DNA of 64,000 nucleotides, from the NCBI GenBank assembly GCA_902787755.1, contig CADAHL010000003.1, forward strand, positions 1 to 64,000, in the 5' to 3' direction. Source of the stretch: Oscillospiraceae bacterium (GTDB taxonomy: Bacteria > Bacillota > Clostridia > Oscillospirales > Oscillospiraceae). A model generated the notes under the pieces. That model made no database searches and was not told where the DNA came from. It saw nothing but the letters and a program-made list of their open reading frames with translations. This document shows positions 16,355 to 25,741 of the stretch, in pieces; position 1 is the stretch's first letter; each line of letters begins with the position of its first letter. A program made the position numbers and the translations under genes.

Positions 16355-16387
16355 ATTCGAACAAATTATAATAGAATTCGAACAAAT
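16355..16387. promoter_or_regulatory. Direct repeat, candidate AraC operator
   Basis: ATTCGAACAAAT occurs at 16355-16366 and again at 16376-16387, 21 bp apart (two helical turns). It lies between the divergent AraC and GH3 genes, which is the usual geometry for AraC-family half-sites. Confidence 0.55.
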
Positions 16388-16451
16388 CTGCAAGGACAAA
16401 CGGGATAGAATTTGTTATACTGATTTCAGTAAACCGAAAAGGAGCAGTGAC

Positions 16452-18782
16452 ATGAAAAAGCTCAGAAATCAATTGGGAAAACTGGTCCAGCGTATCATCG
16501 ACTCCGCCATGGGCAACGGCCTGATGCAGGAGGAGACGACCGCCGGCGGCGAACGCTATGTCACGCCGGGGATCGGGGAGCTCATTCGGCAGGCGGGGGC
16601 GGAAAGCTGCGTCCTGCTGAAGAACAGCGGCGCGCTGCCGCTGAACAAGGAACGGGAAGTCGCTGTTTTCGGGCGCTGCCAGCTGGACTGGTTCTACGTG
16701 GGCTACGGCAGCGGCGGCGATGTGAACGCCCCCTATCATGTGAACCTGATCGACGGCCTGCGTAATGCGGGCGTGAGGATGAACGATGAACTCCTGCAAG
16801 CCTATGAGACCTGGACGCAGCAGGAGGACAACGTGGCCGATCACGGCTGGTGGGGCCACTGGCCCATGAACTACCCCGAGATGCCGCTGGACGCCGCGCT
16901 GGTAAACAGGGCCGCGCAGTCTGCCGAGACCGCGCTGGTGGTGCTCGGCCGCGCCGCGGGAGAAGATCGGGAGAACACCCTCACCAAGGGCAGCTACTAT
17001 CTGACCGACGAGGAGCGCGCGATGCTGGATACGGTCACGGCGGCCTTTACCAGAGTCGTGGTGCTGCTGAACATCGGCAATATCATGGACATGGCCTGGA
17101 CGGAGGAATATGGCGACAAGCTCTCCGCCCTGATGATCGTCTGGCAGGGCGGCATGGAGAGTGGCAACGCCGTGGCGGACGTGCTCACCGGCGCGGTGAC
17201 TCCCTGCGGCAAGCTTGGCGATACCATCGCCCGCCGCTATGAGGATTACCCCAGCAGCGCAAACTTCGGCGGCAAGGAGTATAACGACTACGCCGAGGGC
17301 ATCTATGTGGGCTATCGGTATTTCGATCAGCACCCCGACAAGGTACTCTATCCCTTCGGTTTCGGTTTGAGCTATACAGACTTTGCCTTGAAGGTCGAAA
17401 GTCTGCACCATACTGCTGATGAAACGGAGGCGACGATCACCGTCACGAACACCGGGACGCTGCTCGGTAAGGAGATCGTGCAGCTCTGGTGTCATGCGCC
17501 CAAGGGACGGCTGGACAAGCCCCTGCGGGTGTTGGTCGCTTTTGGAAAGACAAAAACCCTCGCTCCCGGGGAGAGCGAGACGCTGACGCTGCGCTGCGAC
17601 GACAAGTGCCTGGCCTCCTACGACGAGGAGCGCAGCCGCTTTGTCCTGGAATCCGGCGAATACCGCTTCACAGCCAACAATACCGAGGCGGGCAGTTTTT
17701 CTCTGGAAGAGGAGATTACAGTCGAACAGTGCGAGCCGCTCTGCAAAACCAGCACCGCGCTGCGAGAGCGGATCACGAGCTGCCTGCCGAAGGCCATCCC
17801 GGTCACCGGCATTCGGCGCTATTCGCTGGATGACGTCAAAAACGGGAAGATCACACTGGACGACTTCATCGCCCGGCTCAGTGACGAGGAGCTGGAAGCC
17901 CTCAGCCGCGGCCACGGCATGATGGGAAGCTCCCTGGGCGTGGCGGGCAACGCGGGCGCCTTTGGCGGCGTGATCGAAAGTCTGCGGCAAAAAGGTGTGC
18001 CGCCCATCATCACCTCCGACGGCCCTGCGGGGCTTCGCTTGAAAAAGTACTGCGCGCTGCAGCCCTGCGGCACCGCCCTGGCCTGCACCTGGAATACGGA
18101 TCTGATCGAAGCGCTCTCCGCCAAGGTGGGCGAGGAGATGATCCACTACGGCGTGGACGTGCAGCTGGCCCCCGGCATGAACATCCACCGCAATCCCCTC
18201 TGCGGCCGCAACTTCGAGTACTTCTCCGAAGACCCGCTGCTCTCCGGCAAGATGGCGGCGGCCACGGTGCGCGGCGTGCAGAGCAAAGGAAAAGCCGCCT
18301 GCCCCAAGCATTTCGCCTGCAACAACCAGGAGACCAACCGCAACAAAAACGATTCCCGCGTCTCCGAGCGGGCGCTGCGGGAGATCTATCTCAGAAACTT
18401 TGAGATCGTGGTCAAGGAGGCAAAGCCTCTCACTATCATGACAAGCTACAACAAGGTCAACAGTGTCTGGAGCCACTACAACTACGATCTCGTCACCACC
18501 GTCCTGCGCGGGGAGTGGGGTTACACCGGCTGCGTGATCACCGACTGGTGGATGCAGAAAGCGAAGAGCCCGGAGTTCCCGAAGCTCCGAAACAACGCCT
18601 ACCGCGTCCGCGCCCAGGTGGACGTGCTGATGCCGGGCGATATCGGGCATCTGGCGAAGCAGTATAAGTCCGACGGCAGCCTTCTTGAAACTCTGGGGCA
18701 GCCGGAGGGCATCACCCGCACTGAGCTCCAGCGGACGGCACGAAATGTACTGATGCTTGCGCTGCGGCTGGACAAGAGATGA
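16452..18782 (+). CDS. GH3 beta-glycosidase with permuted domain order
   Basis: The 776-aa product is cytoplasmic, with no signal peptide. The domains run in reverse of the usual GH3 order. First comes the C-terminal (alpha/beta)6 sandwich ([44 protein letters not shown]), then a fibronectin III-like part (about residues 315-430). The TIM-barrel catalytic domain comes last ([40 protein letters not shown]). The likely nucleophile is the Asp of CVITDWWMQ. Such permuted enzymes are known in rumen bacteria. With the GPH transporter and rhamnosidase that follow, it probably hydrolyses an imported plant glycoside. ATG at 16452 follows AAGGAG. Confidence 0.9.
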   Translation: MKKLRNQLGKLVQRIIDSAMGNGLMQEETTAGGERYVTPGIGELIRQAGAESCVLLKNSGALPLNKEREVAVFGRCQLDWFYVGYGSGGDVNAPYHVNLIDGLRNAGVRMNDELLQAYETWTQQEDNVADHGWWGHWPMNYPEMPLDAALVNRAAQSAETALVVLGRAAGEDRENTLTKGSYYLTDEERAMLDTVTAAFTRVVVLLNIGNIMDMAWTEEYGDKLSALMIVWQGGMESGNAVADVLTGAVTPCGKLGDTIARRYEDYPSSANFGGKEYNDYAEGIYVGYRYFDQHPDKVLYPFGFGLSYTDFALKVESLHHTADETEATITVTNTGTLLGKEIVQLWCHAPKGRLDKPLRVLVAFGKTKTLAPGESETLTLRCDDKCLASYDEERSRFVLESGEYRFTANNTEAGSFSLEEEITVEQCEPLCKTSTALRERITSCLPKAIPVTGIRRYSLDDVKNGKITLDDFIARLSDEELEALSRGHGMMGSSLGVAGNAGAFGGVIESLRQKGVPPIITSDGPAGLRLKKYCALQPCGTALACTWNTDLIEALSAKVGEEMIHYGVDVQLAPGMNIHRNPLCGRNFEYFSEDPLLSGKMAAATVRGVQSKGKAACPKHFACNNQETNRNKNDSRVSERALREIYLRNFEIVVKEAKPLTIMTSYNKVNSVWSHYNYDLVTTVLRGEWGYTGCVITDWWMQKAKSPEFPKLRNNAYRVRAQVDVLMPGDIGHLAKQYKSDGSLLETLGQPEGITRTELQRTARNVLMLALRLDKR

Positions 18783-18796
18783 AAGGGAGAGGAAAG

Positions 18797-20329
18797 ATGG
18801 AAAAGCTGTTTGAGAGACTTCCCGCAAGCCGGATCCGCTCCGAGAGCGTGACCGGCAAAGAAAAATGGCTAGGCTATCTGGTCGGTCCTGCGGGAGCACT
18901 GCTCCTAAACGCGGTGCTGGCAACCTATCTGAACGTCTACTATACGGACGTTCTGAACCTCACGCCCATGTGGGGCGGCATGTTCCTGACGATCTTCCCC
19001 ATCGTCTCCAAGGTCATCGATGCCGTGACCAACGTCATTATGGGTCAGATCATCGACCGCACCCGGACGAAGGAGGGCAAGGCGCGCCCCTGGCTGCTGG
19101 TTTCGGCGCCGCTGATCACGATCACGGCGATCCTGCTGTTCACCGTGCCGGAATCCAATCCGACGGTCAAGGCGATCTGGATCATGGTCTCCTATAACCT
19201 GTTCTATTCCTTCGCCTATACGATCTTCAACATGAGCCACAACCTGATGGTGCCGCTGAGTACCCGCGACACCACGGCGCGGGGTGGGCTCAGCGTCTTC
19301 AACCAGATCACCACCATCATGATGAGCGGCATCCTGGTGGCGCTCATCTTCCCCATGGTCATCATGCCGAGCATCGGCGTGGACAAGTCGAAGTGGATCA
19401 CGCTGATGACGATCCTTTCCATCTTTGCCCTGCCTCTGACCTTGATGGAGTATTTCTTCACCAAGGAGCGCGTGACAGCGGAGGAAGATGCCGCCGGCGC
19501 CAAGAGCGATCTGAGCCTGAGCGAGCAGATGAAGATCCTGTTCACCGACAAATACATGCTCCTCATGTATGCGTATTTTCTGATCTCCACCACGGGGGCG
19601 ATGTTCAAAAACCTGGCTTTGGTCTATTACTGCAACTACGTCCTCGGTACCTATAACGACGGGATCACCCAGATGCTGGTCTCCGTCATCGGCGGCTTGC
19701 CCATGGGCATCGGCATCTTCGCCGTGTGGCCGCTGGCCAAGCGCTTCGGCAAGCGGAACGTGACGATGGTCGGCTTTGTGATCTGTGCCGTAGGCAGCTT
19801 GATCTGCTGGCTCTTCTCCCGGAATCTGGTCATGGTCCTGGCCGGCCAGTTCATCAAGAACATCGGCACTCTTCCCAGCGCGTATGTCTTTATGGCGCTT
19901 TTTGCCGACTGTCTGGATCATCTGGAATGGAAGACGGATCTCCGTGTGGACGGTGCGGCCATGAGCATCTATAACATCATCGCGGTGGCTATGGTGGGTG
20001 TGGTCACGGGCCTTTTCAACTGGATGCTGGCGCTGACCGGCTATGTGGCGCCCATCAGCGCGAACAGCGTTGTGGAGGCCTCTTCCTATCTCGAGTCCAG
20101 CGGACTGACGCCGCAGCTCGCGCTGGAGTCGCTGAAGCCCGCGGCTGACGGCGTGCTCACCGTCGCCGTGCAGCAGACGGCCTCCGTCAACAGTGCGATC
20201 ACCTTCTCCTTCGTCGGGCTCGAGGTGTTCACCGGCCTGATCCTGGCGGCGATCCTGCTGTTCGTGGACGTGGAAAAGCGGATCGGAAAAGAGCAGGAAG
20301 AGATCAAAACCAGAAGGGAAAAAGCATGA
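18797..20329 (+). CDS. GPH-family glycoside/pentoside/hexuronide symporter
   Basis: The 510-aa transporter has about 12 TM segments, of the MFS-related GPH type. [17 protein letters not shown] is the family's loop 2-3 signature, and [17 protein letters not shown] is also characteristic. It probably imports the oligosaccharide cleaved by the neighbouring GH3 and GH78 enzymes. ATG at 18797 follows AGGGAGAGG. It begins 14 nt after the GH3 stop, and its stop overlaps the rhamnosidase start by 4 nt. Confidence 0.92.
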   Translation: MEKLFERLPASRIRSESVTGKEKWLGYLVGPAGALLLNAVLATYLNVYYTDVLNLTPMWGGMFLTIFPIVSKVIDAVTNVIMGQIIDRTRTKEGKARPWLLVSAPLITITAILLFTVPESNPTVKAIWIMVSYNLFYSFAYTIFNMSHNLMVPLSTRDTTARGGLSVFNQITTIMMSGILVALIFPMVIMPSIGVDKSKWITLMTILSIFALPLTLMEYFFTKERVTAEEDAAGAKSDLSLSEQMKILFTDKYMLLMYAYFLISTTGAMFKNLALVYYCNYVLGTYNDGITQMLVSVIGGLPMGIGIFAVWPLAKRFGKRNVTMVGFVICAVGSLICWLFSRNLVMVLAGQFIKNIGTLPSAYVFMALFADCLDHLEWKTDLRVDGAAMSIYNIIAVAMVGVVTGLFNWMLALTGYVAPISANSVVEASSYLESSGLTPQLALESLKPAADGVLTVAVQQTASVNSAITFSFVGLEVFTGLILAAILLFVDVEKRIGKEQEEIKTRREKA

Positions 20330-22826
20330 GAGCTGTTCGACTGACTTGTGAGTACTTGCGGGATCCCGTCGGGATCGATATGCGGCAGCCCCGCCTCATG
20401 TGGAATTGCGAGGGCGGCGTGAAGCAGACGGCGTACCAGATTATCACAGAGAACTGGGACAGCGGCAAAGTCGTAAGCGATTCAATGCGCGCCATCTATC
20501 CCGAACCGCTTCGCAGCCGCGAGCGGGTGAACTGGCGTGTCCGCCTCTGGGACGAAAATGATCAGCCCGGCGAGTGGAGCGAGGCCTTCTTTGAAATGGG
20601 TCTTCTCGAGAGAACGGACTGGACGGCCAGATGGATCACCGGAGACTATACGCCGAATAAGAAAGAGCGCTATCCCGTTGACTGCTTCCGCAAGGTCTTC
20701 ACGGTCACGAAGAAAGTCCGCCAGGCGCGGCTGTATATCACGGCCTGTGGGCTGTACGAGGCGAAGCTCAACGGCGAGAAGGTGGGCGGTTTTTGCCTGG
20801 CCCCGGGCCATACGGATTACCGCAAGCGGGTACAATACCAGACTTACGATGTGACTGATCTGCTTGGCGCCCCCACCGGGGGAGCTGCCGCGTCAGCGGC
20901 TGAGGGGGTCGAGAATGAACTCACCGTTCAACTGGCCGATGGATGGTACCGCGGCAGCTGCGGCGCCTGGGGCATCACCAACCAGTACGGCACGGAGACG
21001 AAACTCCTCTGCCAGCTGGAAGTCGAGTACGAGAGCGGTCGGCGGGAGACCGTGAGCTCCGACGGAAGCTGGCAATGGTCCAATGACGGCCCCATCCGCT
21101 TCGCTGACAACAAGGACGGCGAGATCGTCGAGGCCTTCCGCACGCCTTCCTATCGGGGGCGAGTGAAGGAGACGAGTCACCCGGTCGTGCCGACCGCGTC
21201 CAACAACGTCCCTGTCACGGAGCATGAGCGCTTTCATCCGGTCATCACCACCGCGCCCAACGGCAAGAAGCTGCTCGACTTCGGGCAGAATCTGGCGGGA
21301 ACTGTGGCCTTCACGGTGAACGCCCGCGTCGGGCAGCGGATGCTGTGGCGCTTCGGCGAAATACTGGACACTGACGGCAACCTGACACAAAAGAACATTC
21401 AGTGCGTGAGCAAAAAGAAAACCTCCCCCTTGCAGCAGATCAAATACACCTGTGGGGAAGGAAAAAACGTGTATAAAACCACCTTCGCGGTCTTCGGCTT
21501 CCGCTATGCGGAGGTGGATACGGACGTGGAGCTGCTGCCGGAGAATATCGAGGCCATCGCCGTCTATTCCGACATGCGGGAGACCGGGCGCTTTGAAAGC
21601 TCCAATGAGCTCCTGAACCGCTTCGTGGAGGCCACCAGATGGTCTACAAAGTCCAATTCTCTGGACATCCCCACCGATTGCCCCACCCGGGAGCGCCACG
21701 GCTGGACCGGCGACGCGCAGATCTTCTTTGAGACGGCCTCGTATCTCTTCGACTATGCGGCCTTTTCCCAGAAATATCTTTGCGACGTGTACGACTGGCA
21801 GAAGCGGGACGGCCGTCTGCCACAGATCGCGCCATACGGCGGCGTGGACTTTTACATGTGGACGATGAACGGCTCGGTGGGCTGGTCGGATATCGGGATC
21901 CTGCTGCCCTACCGCTTCTGGAAAAAGTACGGTGACCGGAAGATCCTCACGCAATACTACGACCGCATGAAGAAATACGCCGCTTTCATGATCCGGCGCG
22001 TCTCCCCGGACGGGGTGGTGCGCCGTGGACAGAGCTACGGCGAGTGGGCCGAGCCTGCAGACGTCAAGCCCAACGACTGGAAGGACATGGTGCTGCCGCA
22101 CAGCGAGGTCAGCACGGCTTACACCGCTTATGTGCTGCGCTGCCTGGCGGAGATCGCGGAGGAACTGGATCGTACGGAGGACGCGGCAAACTACCGCGCC
22201 ATCTCGGACAAATGCAAGGCTGCCTATCAGAAGGAATTCGGAAACGATCTGGACACGGACCGGCAGGCCCAGCTGGTGCGGCCGCTGGCCTTCGGGCTGC
22301 TGGATGAGGAGCAGACGAGCTTTGCCGAAAAGCGCCTGATCGAGGCGCTGGAGCACTACGGTTGGCGGCTGGGCACGGGCTTGACATTGAGGCGGCCTAT
22401 CGCCTGCTGGAAAATGAGGAAATGCCCGGCTGGCTCTTTATGCCAAAAGCCGGCGCCACCACCATCTGGGAAAGCTGGGAGGGAACCGAGGCCCAGGGCG
22501 GCATCGCCAGTCTCAACCACTACTCCAAGGGCGCAGCCGTCGAATGGCTGTTCAAAACCATGTGCGGCATCCGAGTGGACGGCGAAAATCATTTCACCAT
22601 CGCTCCGCGCCCGGGCGGGAACTTCACCTTTGCCAGGGCCGGCTATGACAGCGTTTACGGCACGGTGGAGAGCAGCTGGAAGCGAGGGAATGGAAAAACC
22701 GTCTATACCTTCTCTGTCCCCGCCAATTGTACCGCTGAGCTGATTTTGCCCAACGGGGAAACGCGGGAATTGTCCGCCGGTGTATATCAGGCCCAAGTAC
22801 AGGAGATCTCGGCGCGGGCAGACTGA
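20326..22826 (+). pseudogene. GH78 alpha-L-rhamnosidase, disrupted by an internal deletion
   Basis: The frame starts [23 protein letters not shown] and carries the GH78 N-terminal Ig-like and beta-sandwich domains (WTARWI, YEAKLNGEKVGGFCLAPGHTDY, LLDFGQNLAG). The (alpha/alpha)6 catalytic domain follows, with DCPTRERHGWTGDAQ. Near 22378 the frame breaks: after YGWRLGTG it becomes nonsense, while the +1-related frame resumes at LDIEAAYRLLENEEMPGWL and continues to 22826. GH78 proteins normally have about 10-14 residues (a FLSTP-like motif) at this point, so a small deletion that also breaks the frame is likely. The first frame runs on to 22743 and would give an 805-aa protein with a false tail. 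Cytoplasmic, last gene of the locus. Confidence 0.88.
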
Positions 22827-23011
22827 ACATGTCTGAAAAACGAAGAAAAACGCCAGATAGAAAAGGGCTCTTCCGAAAATCTGGTGTTCGAGATGTAACA
22901 TTACTGCAAGATCGAGGGATTATCCGCCTTGTTTCAAGCGGAAAACAACAGGTTCGCCGAGGGAGGATCCCCCTGGCAGAACCAGGGGGAAAACATAAGA
23001 TTGGGCCAGAA

Positions 23012-23068
23012 AAAAGGACCGGGCCGACCCGGCTTCTCACGAAGTCAGGTCGGCCCGATCCTTTTATT
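23012..23068 (+). terminator. Terminator of the GH3-GPH-GH78 operon
   Basis: An 18-bp stem (23012-23029 with 23048-23065, one G-U) is followed by a T-rich run. It lies 185 nt after the end of the rhamnosidase remnant. Between 22827 and 23011 no gene is seen. Confidence 0.75.
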
Positions 23069-23070
23069 TC

Positions 23071-23231
23071 CCTCCGACCGGCTGGATCTCACCGGCATCG
23101 CCGTTCTGGGGACGCAGCCGCCCTGCGAAGTGGAGATCGGGATCGCCGCCCCCCGCCGGGAGGATCGCTCCCCCGCGGCCGAGAGCTTTCTCCGTTTCGC
23201 GCAGGAGCGGCTTCCGGCGGGCCGCGCGTAG
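23071..23231 (+). pseudogene. Possible C-terminal remnant of a LysR-type regulator
   Basis: A 53-codon frame ending in TAG at 23231 reads LDLTGIAVLGTQPPCEVEIG and then PRREDRSPAAESFLRFAQER. This pattern resembles the last strand and helix of a LysR effector domain (the 'R/K...SPAA..F..F' tail). There is no start or helix-turn-helix. The convergent EamA gene ends 18 nt away. Confidence 0.4.
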
Positions 23232-23249
23232 CGCGGTCTCTCCGGCGGC

Positions 23250-24095
23250 CTATTTTGCCCGGAGCTGGGCGGCGATCACGGCGCCGACGATGATCACCGC
23301 GCCAAGGATCTCCCGAAGCGTGGGGATCTCTCCCAGAAGCAGCAGGGCAAACAGGATCCCGTAGACCGTCTCCAGGGAGGAACAGACCCCGGCCAGCTGG
23401 GCGGGCAGCGTTTTCAGGCTGCTGATGAACAGCGTGTGGGCCAGAGCCGTGGTGATCACGCCCAGCCCCAGCAGCAGGGTCAGATCCGGGAGCGTGGGCC
23501 GGACCTGCACCGTCAGCATCAGAGGCAGAAGGACCAGGGCGGCGGAAGCCTGTTCCCAGAAGGCAGTCACGGTACCGCTGAGCGACCCGGCCAGCTTCTT
23601 GTTGATCAGGGTCAAAACCGCGTAGGCCAGGGCGGACAGCATCCCGATCAGGATGCCGAAGAAGACGTGATTGTCAAGGGAGAACTCCGGAACTGTGATC
23701 AGCACGCCGAGCAGGATCAGAAGGGCGATGAACACGTTGCGTCGCTCCAGCTTCTGCCGGAAGAGCAGCGGCTCCAGGAAGGTCACAAACAGCGGAAAGG
23801 AGGAAAAGGTGATCGTTCCGATGGCCACGGAGGACAATTGGATAGACTGGAGAAAGGCCCACCAGTGCAGCGCCAGGATCCCGCCCGCGGCCGCCAGCAG
23901 GAGCCGATCTCCCGGCCGGGCGACCCGGACGCTCTGCCGCCGAAGCAGCAGATACAGGCCCAGGGCCAGGGAGGAGAACAGTACCCGCCCGAAGGTGATG
24001 GCGATGGCTGGCAGCCGGATCCATTTGGCGAACAGACCGGCCAGGCCGAACAGCAGCACGGCAAGATTGACGGCCAGAATTCCCCGCTTTTTCAT
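23250..24095 (-). CDS. EamA-family (DMT) transporter
   Basis: The 281-aa product has ten predicted TM segments in two EamA repeats (residues about 5-135 and 145-278). LFGLAGLFAKWIRLPAIAITFGRVL and ALLLLGEIPTLREILGAVIIVGAVI are typical. Members export metabolites or import amino acids and sugars, and the substrate is unknown. It stands alone with a promoter at 24192-24221. Confidence 0.88.
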   Translation of the reverse strand: MKKRGILAVNLAVLLFGLAGLFAKWIRLPAIAITFGRVLFSSLALGLYLLLRRQSVRVARPGDRLLLAAAGGILALHWWAFLQSIQLSSVAIGTITFSSFPLFVTFLEPLLFRQKLERRNVFIALLILLGVLITVPEFSLDNHVFFGILIGMLSALAYAVLTLINKKLAGSLSGTVTAFWEQASAALVLLPLMLTVQVRPTLPDLTLLLGLGVITTALAHTLFISSLKTLPAQLAGVCSSLETVYGILFALLLLGEIPTLREILGAVIIVGAVIAAQLRAK

Positions 24096-24191
24096 GTCTT
24101 CTCTCTCCCCTCTTTCCGCTCTTTGCCCGGTTCCGGAGCAGCGGCCCGTCCGGTCTCCCCGCGCAGGCCGCGGGAGACCTTTTTTTCTCTG

Positions 24192-24221
24192 ATTATATCA
24201 CAGCTGCGGCGGCTTTCGTAA
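24192..24221 (-). promoter_or_regulatory. Promoter of the EamA gene
   Basis: On the minus strand TTACGA (24216-24221) and TATAAT (24192-24197) are 18 nt apart. Confidence 0.6.
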
Positions 24222-24240
24222 GGGGAAACGCATGTGACTC

Positions 24241-24269
24241 TTGCAAATTCCCGAGGGACTTGGTAGACT
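24241..24269 (+). promoter_or_regulatory. Promoter of the TrkA-C membrane protein
   Basis: TTGCAA (24241-24246) and TAGACT (24264-24269) are 17 nt apart. The gene starts about 70 nt downstream. Confidence 0.6.
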
Positions 24270-24340
24270 GATTTACAGAGGAACACGGTGCAGGCGGGCA
24301 TACCGTTTGCAGGCGAAGAAGCCTTCCGGGAGGGAAGAAA

Positions 24341-25057
24341 ATGAACTTATACGTAGCCCTGTCCCTGTTTTCGCTGATCATCCTGACCTACTGGGTGATC
24401 ACAGAGCTGTTTACCATTCTGTTTCGCTTTACCGGGCTGCCGGACGAGCGGGCCCGGTTCCAGGTGATCTCCCTGCTGACCGGCTGCGGCTATACCACCA
24501 AGGAGAGCGAGATGTTTCTCTCCAACCGGCGCAGACGCCGGCTGGCCCGGGTGACCATGCTTTTCGGGTACGTCTTCAACATCACGATCGTATCCGCTTT
24601 CGTCAACATCTTTCTGTCCCTGAAGCAGAGCCAGATCGAGCACTTTTACATCGGCATTCTGATCCCTCTGATCGCGATAGCCATCATTTTCATCTTCATG
24701 CGCGTGCCCCGGATCCGCGCCTGGGGTGACAGTCTGCTGCAAAAGGTGGCGGACCGGCTCATCGGCCGGACGGACTCCTTCAACACCGTCACGCTTCTGG
24801 ACTACATCGGCACCGATACCATCGCTATGGTGACCCTGAATCATATCCCCCAGCAGTATCAGGGCGTGCGCTTGGCGGATATGGGGCTGAAAGCGGAAAC
24901 CGGCATTCTGGTGATGCTGACCGAGAAGCCCGGCCGGAAAGCAATCCCGGCCGGGGCGGATACGGTGTTTGAAGTGGGCGATCAGCTGACCGTCTTCGGT
25001 GATTATCCCACGATCTGCCGGGCCTTCCACGCCAGAGAGCGCTTCGCGGACATCTGA
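24341..25057 (+). CDS. Membrane protein with C-terminal TrkA-C (RCK_C) domain
   Basis: The 238-aa product has an N-terminal TM helix (about 2-28), a charged cytoplasmic part with GCGYTTKESEMFLSNRRRRRLAR, and two further TM helices (about 66-88 and 101-122). Residues about 155-235 form a TrkA-C ligand-binding domain (VRLADMGLKAETGILVMLTE, IPAGADTVFEVGDQLTVFGD). TrkA-C domains bind ions or cyclic di-AMP and usually gate K+ transport. Here there is no nucleotide-binding TrkA-N domain. It may be a small regulatory or channel protein. Confidence 0.82.
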   Translation: MNLYVALSLFSLIILTYWVITELFTILFRFTGLPDERARFQVISLLTGCGYTTKESEMFLSNRRRRRLARVTMLFGYVFNITIVSAFVNIFLSLKQSQIEHFYIGILIPLIAIAIIFIFMRVPRIRAWGDSLLQKVADRLIGRTDSFNTVTLLDYIGTDTIAMVTLNHIPQQYQGVRLADMGLKAETGILVMLTEKPGRKAIPAGADTVFEVGDQLTVFGDYPTICRAFHARERFADI

Positions 25058-25071
25058 ACACTCTTTCCCCT

Positions 25072-25110
25072 GCTCCCGGCTTCCCCGCCGGGAGCATTTG
25101 CCTGTTTTTT
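25072..25110 (+). terminator. Terminator of the TrkA-C gene
   Basis: GCTCCCGGC (25072-25080) pairs with GCCGGGAGC (25087-25095), followed by a T-rich run including T6. Confidence 0.85.
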
Positions 25111-25218
25111 GCCCCTTTCTCCGGAACGCCTTTCTCCGCAAAGCCCCCGGTCAAAGGAGCGCCGCAGGTCCGAAACCCGGCCCGTCGGAAAAAGGTTCCC
25201 CCTTTTCCCGTCCGGCAA

Positions 25219-25247
25219 TTGCCTTTTTCGGCAGATAATGGTAAAAT
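25219..25247 (+). promoter_or_regulatory. Promoter of the NHLP-type export operon
   Basis: TTGCCT (25219-25224) and TAAAAT (25242-25247) are 17 nt apart, 73 nt before the first ATG. No other clear promoter or terminator is seen before 33301, so all six genes may share this start. Confidence 0.7.
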
Positions 25248-25319
25248 GTTAATAATACACCGTTGGGACGGCGGGTGTAAGCGCCGTCCCGGGAGATCGC
25301 AGGGCAAAGGAGCGGAATC

Positions 25320-25736
25320 ATGGAGCAAGCGCGTCTGTATCGCAAAGAGAGCCTGGATCGCATCCAGTCTCCCGAACAGCTGAATGATTATCTTCGTGTC
25401 ACCAACCCCAGCGTCTGGATTCTGCTGATCGCGGTGATCCTTCTGCTGGTGGGTCTGTTGGTCTGGGGTTCCCTGACCTACATCGACAGCGTGGTTTATG
25501 GACAGGCTGTGGTAGACCAGGGCGTCATGACGGTCCGTTTCCAGGACCCGGCCGACGCCGAGCGTCTGGAGCCCGGTATGCACGTGGACGCCGGCGGGCG
25601 CATTACCCAGATCAGCAGTCTGGGACGGGATGAGGACGGCGTCTTCGCGCTGGCCGAGACCGACCTGGCCGACGGTCTGTACGAGGTCTCGGTGCGCTAC
25701 AAGCAGACCCAGGTCCTGAAGCTCCTGTTTCGCTGA
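25320..25736 (+). CDS. Short HlyD/NHLM-like membrane anchor protein of the export system
   Basis: The 138-aa product starts MEQARLYRKESLDRIQSPEQLNDYLRVTNP, followed by one TM helix (about residues 34-55). This matches the N-terminus of NHLM bacteriocin-system secretion (HlyD-like) proteins. The extracytoplasmic part (about 56-138) is far shorter than a normal membrane fusion protein and lacks the long coiled coil. It may be a minimal adaptor for the ABC exporter that starts 5 nt downstream. Confidence 0.7.
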   Translation: MEQARLYRKESLDRIQSPEQLNDYLRVTNPSVWILLIAVILLLVGLLVWGSLTYIDSVVYGQAVVDQGVMTVRFQDPADAERLEPGMHVDAGGRITQISSLGRDEDGVFALAETDLADGLYEVSVRYKQTQVLKLLFR

Positions 25737-25741
25737 GGGAG

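Noticed and set aside
16326-18923. An 865-codon open frame antisense to the permuted GH3 gene
   Set aside because: It is longer than the GH3 gene itself but rich in His, Gly and Val from antisense GC-rich codons. It has no recognisable domain, and the plus strand encodes an unmistakable GH3.
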